In this document: piece after piece, positions 48,860 to 62,248 of the stretch
How positions within the stretch are numbered: the stretch's first letter is position 1
Layout of the letters: every line of letters starts with the position of its first letter
Source of the DNA: Augochlora pura
Lineage: Eukaryota > Arthropoda > Insecta > Hymenoptera > Halictidae
Direction: 5' to 3'
DNA length: 64,000 bases
Assembly (NCBI RefSeq): GCF_028453695.1
Contig: NC_135778.1
Location: 38,514,985 to 38,578,984 of the forward strand
Position numbers and translations under genes: made by a program
Notes under the pieces: model-generated
The model's database searches: none
What the model was told of the DNA's origin: nothing
The model's input: the letters and a program-made list of their open reading frames with translations, nothing else

Positions 48860-51800
48860 TCTTTTCTTTATTTCCTTTGTTTGAGGGTGGAAATAATGTT
48901 GTAAAGAATTCGATTTGAGTGTTTGAATATTTTGTTGAAATTGGTTGACGATGTTATACTCGCGGAGCCTCGCCGTAACGAAAGGGTTAAACGGGGGAAT
49001 TTTCTTAAACAGTGGAGTCGTCGCGACTGGTCGCGTCGTTTTCCAATCGCGATTTCTATCGAGCCCCCAGTTCAAACTAGATTTTCACTCTCGATCGGCC
49101 GTCGCCGTCGATTCCCCCGATCGAACGTTTCCTTGCGCTCGCATTGGATTCCAAGGCGTTCGCGCATACGTGACACACCCACGCACGTGCGCGAATTCTT
49201 CGGAACAATGGCCGCGTCGACGGCGCGTCGCCACTTACGCGCGGCCCCCGCGCACGTGCATATGTGCAAAGAGAGAGAGAGGGGAGGGGGGGAGAGACAC
49301 GGCGGAGGAGCCGATGCATTTCTGCCACTTTCGCACGGAACACGCATCGATGATTCATTTCGTATACTACCGGTTTCGAGCTCCAAGTGAAACGAGCCCC
49401 GCCGCGTGCATGCGAACGCGACGGCAACCTTTGTATCGACACCCGGCAACCATAATTGTTGTAATCTCCATGGAGGAACGTTGTTGCATAATAATCGCTA
49501 TCTTCAGTCGAATCGTTTCGGTTTGGACCAATGAACATATTTAAATGAAATTTTCTCTTATTTATTCAGGTATTGTTAATTTAAAATTTATTTAGGTATT
49601 GATGGCATTTTTTATTAATAAAAAACGACACCTAATAATAAAAATTAAAGCTTAAATTAAGCTAAAATTAAAGCTTATTTTACATATTTTCTTTTACTTG
49701 TTCGAGCATTATTAGGTGGGGGATTTGTAATAATCGTAGGAATTGTTACTAAAAAATAGAAATTATTCTGTTTATAAAGCTTATTTTATAAATTTTCCTT
49801 TACTTGTCCAAAGATTATTCGGATTTGTAATAATCTAAAATTTGTGGTAATTGTTACTAAAAAATAGAAATTATTCTGTTTATTAAGCCCATTTACGTTT
49901 ATTTATTTTTTTGTCGGTTTACTGAACGCAAAGAAGGTTGAGTCAGTAATTGTTACTTTTCAGCACTCGCTTCATTGTTACTAATGTCCCGAGATGTCTA
50001 GCGGAGCTCATCATTCGCAAAGTATACCTACCTGTGTTATTCATGGGGCACTCATCCACGTCGTAGACTTCCTTTGTTAGTCAACCATAAAGACTAAAAC
50101 TCCGTAGAAAAAGCTTCATGCTAATTCTTTTACCTTCGAGATCTTTTTAGCGTTGTTTGCGGACTGGTGCAGCCACGCGGTCGTCAGACTATATAATTTC
50201 CAATGCGATATTCTAATGCAAAAAAGGGTGAAGTTTACGCTTGGAAGTGTGCACCTAACTTTCTACTTTGGGATTATTTGGCTATATATTGTGCCAAGAG
50301 TTTTCTGTAAAAATTAGGGAAATAATTGGAGATGTGACTGTTTTGGAATTTTGAATTTGTTATTATTTAGCTATAGACTGTGCTAAGAATATTCTGTCAA
50401 AAATAGACAAATAATTGCGAATGTTTACTTTGTCATTATTCGACTATCGACTGTGCCAAGAATATTCTGTAAAAATTAAAAAAACAATTGAAAACACGAC
50501 TGTCTCAGAAAATTAAAATAAATACTTATTTAATTAATTGTTACTAATCTATAAATTGCCGATTTTATACTTTTTGTAACAAAAATCAGATCAAATACAA
50601 TACAGTAAAAATGAATTTAAATAATTCAAAAACACTGGCGCGCTATTTTCAACCTGATACAGTAACTGGAAAATCAAAATGGCTTCTCTGCAATGAACGC
50701 AGGTATTCTGCATGAAAATTTACTGTTTGCTCTAGCGAACGCTAAGCTTTGTTACCGACAAAGCGAGAAGAGTCGATGATAATTGTCGGCAGCAAATGAA
50801 TAGCCCCAGCAGCAGCAGACTAGAAACCGCAATCGCGGCGTTGTTGCAATTGGTAATTAGTCGAGAAATTATCGCAGTTTATGTAAAGTGATCACGCTGT
50901 TATGAAACGATTACAACAGAATTAAGAACATATTTAGCTGTACAGTCGCATTTATTCCACTCTTCGTCTACTACAAGAATTACTGTCTTTTAAACGTTAA
51001 ACTTTTTCGCTTTCTAAAATGAAGCCAAAAATTATTATTTAAAGCGCCATAAATTTTGTAAAATTTGATTGAGTATCTTGGATGCCAATACTTGTTAATT
51101 ATCTAATTTTTGAGATCATTTCTTTCGTTCAAGATCTTCGAGATTTTACTTAATGGAAGAAATAAGCTTCTTGCTGTTGATAATTGTTACGAGCCATGAA
51201 AATTGTATATTATAAACGCTATTTATAATTAAAACGATAAAACTTGAGATTTCTTAAATATTGAATCTTTTTAATATTATTATAGTTTATCCTAAACAGT
51301 AAATGAAATTTCTGCCATCAAAATTGATCGTATAATTGTAATTTATCGTCCTCGCTTTGAAATTCTAACCTATAAATTCTATATGAAATTGTACAATGAA
51401 NNNNNNNNNNNNNNNNNNNNNNNNNNNNNNNNNNNNNNNNNNNNNNNNNNNNNNNNNNNNNNNNNNNNNNNNNNNNNNNNNNNNNNNNNNNNNNNNNNNN
51501 CCCCCCCCCCCCCCCCCCCCCCCATAACAAAGTTTAGAATTCCCTTCGGATACTTCGGGAACCGTAAGCCCGCGGCCAGACAGACAATGTGATTTAAGAT
51601 GTCCCGGTGTAGGCGACAGTTCTTCCGGGAACGCATCCGATAAGCCGACCGTAAATTAAACCCGGCGCGAGCGCGTCTTGCGCGCGTATTCGCAGCTCGT
51701 AAGAGCGCGTAACCCGCGCTCGCACGGTCACGACGACGCCGTACGATCATTTCCTATAGACGTCGTGCCCCTCTGTTTCGCCCGTGTGCATCGGGGGGGC

Positions 51801-54470
51801 AGGCCCGTCCGGAAATTATGCTATTTTCCGTGCAGAGAACCGTGCGCAGAGCCTCCGGGGCGGCGATCCTCTTCGCGAACACGCGCGAACGCTTCTCGCG
51901 GGCTCCGGCGTGCGAAACTATTATGTATTATTACGCGTGTATTAGCTACTCTCCGGATTACGTACGCTATAGTAATTCGTGTGTACACTTTTGTAATGTC
52001 GGCTGAGGAAGCATAAATCTTCTCAAGCTTACGGTAATGTGATTACTTTGAGGCGACGATGATCTTAATGGCGTCGCCGGTTTGAATAGGTTTAAGTCGG
52101 GCGTCGAATTGTTTCGAATATTTATCTGGTATGATGGGTATGAAATGAGCTATTTGAATGTTTCTATGAATTACTTTTAGTCGAACTTGTTACTCGAGTA
52201 ATAATTATTTATTCATCTCTGACTGCTCTAAATTTTTACTACTATCTCTCGTGTATCATACTTTTTCAATTAAAAATATTACCATAAAAGAAGGAAATTT
52301 ATTATTTTAATAATTTATTAATACAGTGTGAAATAGCCTTTGATGTATGACAAATATTGTAAGTATTGAACTATTATATAATTATTCCTTTTATTGAATT
52401 TTTACAAATTATTCCACAGACTGCCCACCTCTCACTTATGACACTTCTTCCATTTAAAAAAAAACACCAAAAAAGAACGTAATTAGTTAATTAAACAACG
52501 TCTTATCACATAAAATAGCCTTCGATTTACGGTAAATATTGTAACGTCTCATACTGTTATATAATTATCTTTCTTTTGTTTATTATTAAGATAGATCTGG
52601 TAGACGAGCGTTGCAGTAGAACGCTTGCACCGCGACAAGGGAGGGTGGGGGCGGGTGGAATTAGGAAAAATTATTCAGGCCGATGACCCAGTAGATAGAA
52701 CGCTGCAAGTGTACGGGCACGGGACACCGTAATTATTTTTTTTTTCAAACACAAACGAGCACGAAAGCGAAGGCGTAGGAACGAAAGGAAGAGGAGGTTT
52801 GAATTATTAACGCGCGCCCGCGGGGTCAACGGTGTGCATCCAAGTGTCCGTTCGGATGCAGGGTTATCCCCCTATTTTTTCTCTCTCCTCCTCTCGGTTT
52901 CTGTGCTCCTTTTTCTTGACGCGGCGCGGCCGGGGACAGACGGCGGAACAACGTCTCCTCGCGAAAACCAACGCAGTGATTCATCGTATCATAGAAAATC
53001 GAGGAAGCGGCCGCACGGTCGAGGGCGCAATCGAGATAATCATCTGATCGACCATTTTTTTAAAACCTCCCCCTCTTTCCTTTGTCTGGAAGACTAGCAG
53101 AACGCGGCGAATGTTTCCTCGCACGGCTTTGTTGCGTCATTTTGCTAGACCATGTCATCGTGGAGTTAAACGGTTTACTGATGTTGCTTTGGAATGTTCG
53201 GCGATTAGCACAGTGTCGGGTATTTAATTTAATAACAATTACTGTTTCGAAATCGAATTGCATGACATCGTTTTTAATATTAGAAGAATTAATTTGTAAT
53301 ACGATGTCTGATACAAATTGTTAGAAAAATTGAAGTCGATTGGTGCAATGGAAATGATAATATTAATATGATAGAATATTAGCGTTTCTTTTTATATAAT
53401 TTGCGTGTAAAAAATAATTTTTGGAGAGGTTATATTTGAGTGGATACTGTTATATTCTGTATAGATATGGATATAATTAGAATGTACGGAATTAATTTAT
53501 AATTCCTACTGTATTATACATAAGCAAAGAATTCATATTTCGACCGCATGGAAGCTAAATAAAAATTATAATAATAACACATAATGACATAACCCTGACA
53601 TAACCATATTTACTATCAAAAAAGAACCTAAAACCGATGAATACTTGTCGTAGAATTTTATTTTCAAGACTATCTCTTTTTAAATCATTAAAACAAAACC
53701 TTCTTACACCTTTAAAAGTTAAAAATGTATAAAAATTAAATAAAATAATTATCAATCAATAAAATATCACATCGAACGTGTCATCGAATTTTTGTTCGTA
53801 ATTTTGTAAAACATTCGTGGTTTCAGTGATATATCTATAAGTCGCAAGGTTCGCTGAGAATTGATCGAGGGAATCGTTCTTACGCCACTGCGGCGCCTGG
53901 GTCGGTGGATTAGGCGAAGCTGACACCCGAAGAAGAATATCCGTAGGTGAATAGTCCATGAAATGAAAAGGAACAGGTTCACGGGAAAGGATTTACCGGT
54001 TATCCGGTTGTGCCGTCATTCTAATCATCGCGGTTGTTCGAATGATCGCCAACGTTCACTTATTCACGACCCTCGATCGTGCGATTTGCATCGAACTTTG
54101 TTAACAGCCATTATTTGTTTTAATAATCTAAATCGTCGCGAACCATCGTCGCTGAATCTACCTTTATAAAATATTTATAAATATAAATAATTCTTTACAT
54201 ATTATTATTTCAAGCTTTATTTCTTCACCAAAAGATTTTTATTTAAAGTGAATTGTCATGAAGGTTTCTTAAAATAAATTCCTATAGTTTCATATTTCAA
54301 ACATTATACCTTGACGATTCAGTTTATTGCCTACTATTTAAAGAATTATTTCTTCAGGCACAACAATAAACTCCTTTAAAATTGACATTATTGCAAATAG
54401 ATACCATCTTGCAACAATATCAACGAAAATAAATCATTTATTTATTCTATATTTCAATAATTTCTTCCAT
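48860..54470. other. Gene-free region downstream of the transporter
   Basis: No supported gene. A CpG-rich block at 48940-49450 opens overlapping frames of up to 199 codons on both strands, with no domain and a GAGAGAGAGGGGAGGGG tract. Other GC-rich patches lie at 51535-51960 and 52600-53020. The rest is AT-rich single-copy-looking sequence. Confidence 0.5.
51401..51500. other. Assembly gap (100 N) followed by a C homopolymer
   Basis: Exactly 100 N, followed directly by 23 C (51501-51523). A long homopolymer at a gap edge usually reflects sequencing or assembly failure, so the run length should not be trusted. Confidence 0.98.
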
Positions 54471-54479
54471 TCGTTAAAT

Positions 54480-55096
54480 TAGCTTCAAAGTCCGTTCGAT
54501 TTTGGGACCGAGTCTACGCCACTGCGCCAAGCACCGGCGGAGTCGATCGCCCAGGCGAGGTGCTGCCACCTGAGCAGGAAAATCCGCAGGTGAACGGCGG
54601 AGCGCATGCATCGGGCACGAAAAGAAGCAGGTCCCGAGCGAGGTACAGCAAGTAAGAGGGTTGCTGTTCCGGCCGTCCTGTTCCCCACCACGCGGCCCGC
54701 CAACACCGTTGGAAGGGGTTGCGACGCATGCGCGGCGCCGGTTGGGTCCTTGCGACGAGCCTGGGCGGCCAGCTCGGGGGCCCAATGTCTGCTTCCATCG
54801 TGAGGGAAGGCCGCGGATCGCGTTCGTCGCTCAACGTCTCCGTCAGTCCGCGTTTTCCCGCGTCCCTTTCGCTTCGCCCGTGAGTTTTCCGTTCCCGCAA
54901 CAAAAAAAAAAAACGAGAATCGGTCGCACAGCGATTTTTCCGCGAGTGTACACGTGACCATCGGGATAACAGAGACCTTCGTCGTGTAAGAAAAGGGGCC
55001 GAGACCAGCGTCCGTCAGGATCCACAGGAAAACCGTCGTTTGTGTTTTGTCATTAGTGTTGAGAAGTGTCATGGGGATCTAGGAACGCCGGTGAGG
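54480..55096 (+). promoter_or_regulatory. CpG-rich block with a possible 5' noncoding exon
   Basis: GC- and CpG-rich sequence with several long open frames on both strands that lack any domain. Near its right end (about 55047-55090) comes GTCATTAGTGTTGAGAAG, an initiator-like start. It is followed by GAACGCCG|GTGAGGGTGAGT, which offers two overlapping consensus splice donors before the sequence turns AT-rich. This is what a short noncoding first exon of a plus-strand gene lying beyond the window would look like. No TATA box. Confidence 0.3.
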
Positions 55097-58000
55097 GTGA
55101 GTTTCCATAGTTATTGGATAAGAGGGAATGATCTTTCCCAAGTTTACTGACTCGAACGTGTTGGTTCAAAAAAGAACCTTCTTTAAAGTTCGAGAATCGA
55201 TACGAATAAATTAATAAATAACTCTATCAATAAAAATGAAATAAATTAATTATTTAATATTTTTAAATATTATTAACTCTTATTTTATCTGCTGAGAGAA
55301 ATTTTAATTCTCGTTCTCCGTGAAAGCGTTTAAAAATCAGGGATTGGTGCTAATAAATAACTACAAATGAAATAAATTGATTATCTAATATTTTAAAATA
55401 TTATTAACTCTTATTTTATTTGCTGGGGGAACTTTTAATTCTTGTTCTTTGTGGAAGCGTTCTGGAATCTACGAACTAATCTCGTTAGGGTTCTCGGTGC
55501 AATATTCGTCGCAAACAAAGAGTGCTGTACCTGAGCGATGCACTCCGCTCGGTGATTTGAATGCGCGATGCAGTGATAAACCTGCTCACTTTACTTTCAG
55601 ACGCGGTCCGCGATCGCCGGACGCATAAAAATGCAAAACAGCTCGGCTTATCTTAGGGATTACCGCGCGATTGAAAACGCGCCCTAAAGTTGAGTGATCA
55701 GTAACGAAAATTGATTAGCCTCGAAAAAATGCAAGGAAACTTTAAAGAATCTGGTTAACAATATTTCACCTCTGTCGTTGAATTCTTACGGTTTTTTAAA
55801 TATTTATTAGTGTTAGATAGTACTCTGTTACCTATATTAGTATTAATAAATGAAAACCGCTCAAAAAGGAGCAAATTTAGACCACTCGGCGTAAATTTTA
55901 TTGTTCAGTTATTTGGTTAATATATTTGCTACAGTTAATAGAACATTAAATAGAAGGGTTCTATGTCCAAAGCAGCTCATTATAAATATATGTATAAATA
56001 AAGAGATAGAATTCCCTTCACACGTTCTACCTGTTGCTACCCTTAACCTCTTAACATAACCTTAACCTCCGCAAATAAAATCGATATTTACAGCGTGCCT
56101 ACATTTAGCTCAACGCTTAAACATTAACAACGAAAGGACAGAATCTTATTTCAACTTAAAGAAACGGAATAACAATCGTACTTAACACATATTACTCCGA
56201 TAATTTGTTACACTGCCATTCACAAAATGTCGGCATTTTCAGTCACTGTCTATAAAAATGATATGGCCTATATAAAAGCAATGTAACTTGTTAAAAATCA
56301 TATATTTCTCAGTGAAATTTTGGAAAATTATATAAAACTTGTCTTTATATATAAATATTTAATTTTTTTATCCACGGAAAAGTGGAAACGAATTACTGAA
56401 AACACAAAGTTATTATTCTCTTTCTTATTAGATGAAATAAATTATTTTCGAATCTTTAATTTTATAAATAATCGTGGACTTTGCAAACCTTGCGATACTT
56501 CAAAGGATGCTAAAATCAGTTCTTCATTGGAATAATCCCCGTTCGGTAAAAATTAGAATTTATTTAGAATTAAAAGAACAAGAATCAATTATTCTCTGTA
56601 ATATATAAGCAACGAATTGTTGCCATGTTGATGTATACGTGTTCGTATCAGTGGCTATTCGTTTCGCCATTTCGAGGAAATGGAGCAGAAGGAAGCGAGC
56701 GTTAATTGCCTCCCATCTTTGTAGATTTCCGGGAAAGGTGATGTTGTCGTATGAATGGGATTTGAGCGTCGTTCAGAAATCCGGCACGCGGCGATTCGTG
56801 CCCGGGCTAGGCGGAATCGTTCGGTCAGTTAGGGGCATTTGAAATTGTGATTCGAGGCGTGTCCGTGAAGGGAAGGTTGGCACGAACGGGGCCCGGGCGG
56901 ACGGACGGACGTGTTCCTACGTGCGCCTCCGTACAGATCGAATCATGCTAGGTTAATGCATCGTGCGCCGGTGCGCGCGGGCATGTGCGCGTGTGTGTGG
57001 GCAGATGTATCCACGGTGGAATCTTAAGTATCCTTTAAGTATCTTCGCGGTCCCTTAGGCCGCGGCGAGAGGGATCGCGCGTTTAGATTTGAGGAAAGCG
57101 GAATCCGCGGCGCAAATTATCGCGTCCGAGTCCGGCGTAATTACTTAAGTGCTCCCACGAACGCTCTTTAGATCCGTTTCGTGTTTTCCCGTCGTTTCGT
57201 AATCTCCCCGGACCCTTCCGCACCGAACGAAATTTTAAAATGGATAGGAAATGCTAATTGAAATAGTTTCGAACTGTAGGCAGCCGGGGAATCTCGATAG
57301 TATCGATATTAATTGCTACATAGTACGCGGAGTATACGTGGTATAGTGTGGTATTCGTGGTATCTTATCCGTAGACTGTGAATTTTATGGGCGCTTATGG
57401 CAAAAATAGATCTGCGAAGTTTCGAGCAGTAAAGATTCGAAGACACTAAGAATATTATTTCTCTAGGTTGTTAAAATTATTATAGAAACAAATGAAATTT
57501 TATTTGGCTTCTATATTTTGCAATTGATAAATACAATTTTGATTTAGCGCAAAAATTCTGCTGCAATATTATCGATATAATAATTATTGCATAGTCAATA
57601 CAGCACGTTGAACAGTCTTGAACTATAGCGCAGTATTTATGGCATATTATCCTTAAACTGTGAATTTTATTTGTCTATAGCAAAAATAGGTGTGCGATAC
57701 ATAGTATATCTGCTTTCACCCACTCAGCTATTTATTTTCTTTTATCTTTTATATTTTTAAAATTAATTCATTTTTCTATCTTTTACAATATTACAAAGTA
57801 TATATTACTGTTCGTTCAACAATATCATTTCCGATCAGCACGTCGCCTATGTATACACTTAATGCGACCGCAAAGGGTTAAGTCACGCCGAGGTTCACCT
57901 GACGTTGCGTAACGCGATAGAACATCTGTTTAATCGACGATTTGTAGATCAGTCCGTGAACTATGCATTTTTACGAACGCCTGTAATGGGATCATCCTGA

Positions 58001-61000
58001 TCTTGATAAGAACAATAGCATTCAGTTGCAAATGAATCACCTTGGCCGATTCGATCCTATCAGTGCTAATTACGTCTACTTTGAAACTGATATTTCGTTG
58101 TTTTGAAACGCTTTTCAGAGATTAATACCTATTAATAATATATTAGGTATTAATAACTATATAATATTAATGATTAAGATTAATTTCTTTACAACTTCGA
58201 AAAATATTCTTATCGATATTTATATTACTTTTTGATAGACTAATGTCTTTAGATAACGTAGTAAATATTTATTTTACCCGAATAAAAATTAATACGAATA
58301 ATATAGTAAAGAACAAACGTGTACCTATTATTGAACACTATATTTGCACCATGTCACGAACAGTGTCCCTATTTTGGAACGCCCGTTCGAAATGAATAGG
58401 TATGCCAGCTGTTCAATAATTGGGGTCAATGGAAGAGTTTAAGTACCTAATATGGAACAGAATTTTCTTGCCTAGGAACACTTGTATTAACACGTTGAAC
58501 GTCACGCTGATTTTTAAGGGGGTTTCCCGTCAGGCCACGCGCACCGCGTAGAAGCGATGTTTCTTTGAAGGCCAATGTTTCTTCTCGCAGTAGAAGATAA
58601 AAAAATAAAAAAATAGATAAATAATAAATTTTCTGCAATTCCATAAAACAGTGTAAATTTTATAGTTCTCATGTCACACGCTGTCAGTCACCGGCGACTG
58701 ACGCGGCCTAAACGGAAAGTATAATGTCAACCATCGATGGCTGACGTGGCGCTCAACGGGTTAAATATTGTTCCCCTGACTTATAAAGAATAGCATTTAT
58801 AAATATAAGTAAAATTTTCTTCCAAGTCTGAGCTATAATCGAACGGTGTTTTATAGTAGTTGTTTTTACCTAATTTAAACTATAGATTTTCTTAGGAAGA
58901 AATCGCTTCGTTTCCTGTCGGAGACGATCTATCACCATCTCAGCCGAATTTCGAGCGTCTCCGGGTCTCTCCGTTCGAGGGCCAGCTCCGGCAACCGGCC
59001 GAATTGTTTCCATGTGTTTTGCATATGAGATCGAAAGTGTGTCCGCGAAGGGGCACGTACACAGGGCAGTTCTGGCGGCGTGCGCGCGACGTTTGCGTAT
59101 GGGTAGCCATGAAATGCAGTCGAACCGGCTGGTAGAGATGCATGTGCCGCGCGGTCCGACCCGGACCCGGCCCGTGCCCCTGCCGCGCGTTGGCCCGGGA
59201 GCACCGGCGACACGATGCTCGCGGATTTTTTTCAAAAGTCTGTTCTCGTCGCGCCGATCGCAAGGCTCGCGAAACGTAAATAAATGCTTCCGCCGCGACG
59301 GTTCGCTTTGTTCTCGTTGAACAGCGCCTGGAATTCCGTCGGTGTACTTGTCCGCGTGTCTACGAGGAAAAAGGGCTTCGTTGAATTCGTTAGGACGGGG
59401 AAGTGAGCCGACAAATTGATAGTCCCCGCGTGCCGTGCGATTTCTTTTCGGTTCGGGGAAAACGGTGGCACGATGTGCGGCGAGAGAATCGCGGCGCGAA
59501 ATGATATGTGATAAGTATGATTGTTATTCCGTTGCTTTAAGTTTAAATAAGATTCTGTTCTTTCGTTATTAATGTTTAAACTATATGAAGCTTGAACTAT
59601 ATGTAGGCACTGTTAAAGGATGACTAGCTGCTGTTGACTAGCAATTTTTTGAGGTTAGACTTAGTATCGGAATTATGGAGACATTTTCTTAAGGTAAACG
59701 ATTGAATAAATTCCATTGTTCAAGCTTACATTATGATAAGAATGGTGAAAATTCTAAATCAATTCAGTTTTGTCATTCTTCTAAAGGAGCACGTGCTAGT
59801 AACTTTCACTATTGTTTAACTTTAGTATTAATTATATTCCCTCTATATTCTACTCCCTTCTTTAAATAAAGTATGTCCATCTGTTCAAAAATAAGTGATT
59901 TTAATTAAGTATTAATAAAGTGATTTATTTATTATATAAAGTGGTGTTATTACTACTGCACCATCCTATACATGTATATACGTATATGTGTACAAATATA
60001 CATAGGTACAATTGAGAAACGCCCTTCGATATTATACAAATTAAAATATAACGCAAAATTAACGAAACTGATTTTGTTACACGAAGATTCAAGCTTTCGC
60101 TCGATTTCCTAATACCTAAGCAAAATGGCATGAACTTTAGCTCTCGCATGATCTTACATACTTAAACACAGAGACAACCGCTCTGTTATTCCACGCTATA
60201 GATTGTACCAGCTTCGCGTTCTCAATGAACAACTAATTACCGTCGTCTAACGCATTAAACTGCGATACCGACACACGCTTTATCATAATTCGATCACTAT
60301 ACCATGTACGTATCGGGCGGACATGTTTCCCTCTTACAAACATTCCCAAAACAACCGAACATTCTCTTCCTACTTCTGCGTTTCTTACACCTACATTCTT
60401 GCGGCGTATAAACGACATTATTCATGAGATGCACCATATTTCTTCTTGCAATTCTCTTTGCCCGATGTTTTATTTATATTTTAGCAAGTCTGCAATGAAA
60501 AAGAAACGCATACTTCGATTTTCGTTTCGTAAGCAAGAGAACATAAATTCCAAAGAATTTTCCATATTATTTGCAATTATTTGTTCAAAGCATATCTTTC
60601 TTTCTTGCAGTTCTGAAATGATTTAGCAGTTCTTGTAATATTGATCGATCATCCTATGACTTTGCAATATAGATCCGATCTGTAGATACATACAAACATT
60701 ATAGTATAGTATATGTATAGGATGCATTTGTGTGAAAGTAAACGAGTCGTGAATCGCGTTGCACTCGTGAAAGGAACGCGTTGTATCTAATTAAAGTAAA
60801 TTAAATAGAAACTGAAACTACCGAACGCATCGATGATTATTAGAATGCGGATCTTCATGCAAATGCTGATTTTCCAGCGTCGTTTTGCAAATAATTAGAA
60901 TAAGAGGAACGCGTCTCCGACCGTCTGGCTGGAAGATTATGCATTCTAAAAATAAAAGAAAAACGCTATTGAACCTTGTTAATTTATACGCTTTCTCGCA

Positions 61001-61796
61001 TTTCTCATATCCGAACACGGAATAAATGCATAAATCCCATTAAAGCGTATCTTTACGAGACGTGATTTAATACGTCAATTATTAAGGAAATGGAAATTAA
61101 TCAGCAATAACAGAAGTTATAGTTTTGTATATGACTGTTATATATTACTGTTGGATATATTATTATTACTGTCATTATTATTTTTACCTTTTTACACGCA
61201 TACTTTTATTTCCTTTCTAATTGCTTCAAAAGTTGAAAAACCATATTCATAGCACAGGTTATGCTACAAAAACTATGCTTTAGGTTAAACTAAAGAGGTT
61301 TTATAAAACTTTATAAATCTTTTTGAACGTATCATTATACAATCATAAGGAATATAATATAAATAAAACACTGTAAAACGTTTAAGTAAAACTTTTTCCT
61401 GAAAGTAATATTAAAATAACTGAAATATTTACTAGCCGCACTAACCTCAAAAATCTGATTAAGAAGTATTTAACTCAATTGAATAAAAATTGCAAAGTAA
61501 GGTTATAAGTCAGTTACTTGTAAATTAATTACTAAAAATTAAAGCTATCCTGAATTAATTATTGTAATTCTGATTTTCGCGAAATGGTGCGGATTTACGT
61601 GACAACGTTTCATAAAGTGTTCAGAAAGTTGTTGCCGAATATTTCGATTGTAGGACACATCCTGTGCTCGGATATCATACGACGGCCGGCGAACTTGCGA
61701 AACTGGTTATAGCGCAATCCTGAAGGCGCATAATTCATTCATTGAACCAACTGAAGCTAGTTTTGAAACAGTTCGCTCTGTCACCCGAACACAGCG

Positions 61797-61828
61797 CCGG
61801 GTTATACCTGGTATACAGGTACACCCGG
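61797..61828. repeat. Short GC-rich hairpin
   Basis: CCGGGTTATACCTG, then a 5-base loop (GTATA), then CAGGTACACCCGG. The arms pair over 12-13 bases with one bulge. It is isolated in AT-rich sequence. Confidence 0.65.
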
Positions 61829-62043
61829 TAGTACCAAATCGCAGAAATCTGAATTTTTCCAAGTCCAATATACTCTGAAAGTTTATTGAAACCCATAACG
61901 CTTCGAAATCCAAAATATTATTCGATTTAGTCGATTATGTTTTGAGATATAGTGTTCAAAATACGAGATTACAAAATTTAAAGTAAAAATAAACCTTCCA
62001 ATTACAATATATTTGAGAACGAGTTGTAATGACGATTTTGTAT

Positions 62044-62248
62044 ACAGGGTGGTCAGAAAATAAGAAGGACCACACCTATAAATGTACTGTAAAAGATAAA
62101 TGCACTGCCCCTTTAAATAAATAAATATAATTATATAAATAGGATGCAAACGCAATTTTTGCATTAAGGCTACTTGATTTTATTTCGATTTGCATTTAAG
62201 TTGCATTATAAAATGCAGGAGATGTACAAGTTGCGTGGACCACCCTGT
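62044..62248. mobile_element. MITE candidate with CAGGGTGGTC ends
   Basis: CAGGGTGGTC at 62045-62054 is mirrored by GACCACCCTG at 62238-62247, flanked by TATA and TGTATA. The roughly 205-bp interior is AT-rich and noncoding. A CAGGGTG terminus with TA flanks is typical of Tc1/mariner-derived non-autonomous elements in insects (class assignment is inference). Confidence 0.7.

Noticed and set aside
48945..49544. 199-, 155-, 153- and 125-codon frames overlapping on both strands
   Set aside because: CpG-rich DNA with few stop codons in any phase; no domain, no splice partners, no preferred frame.
51501..51523. 23-base poly-C tract
   Set aside because: Abuts an N gap, so probably an assembly or sequencing artefact rather than a G-quadruplex-like element.
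54485..55072. 195-codon minus-strand frame
   Set aside because: Several other frames are equally open, the peptide is low-complexity Arg/Ala/Pro, and no family is recognisable. The plus-strand donor-like site there is the more interesting signal.
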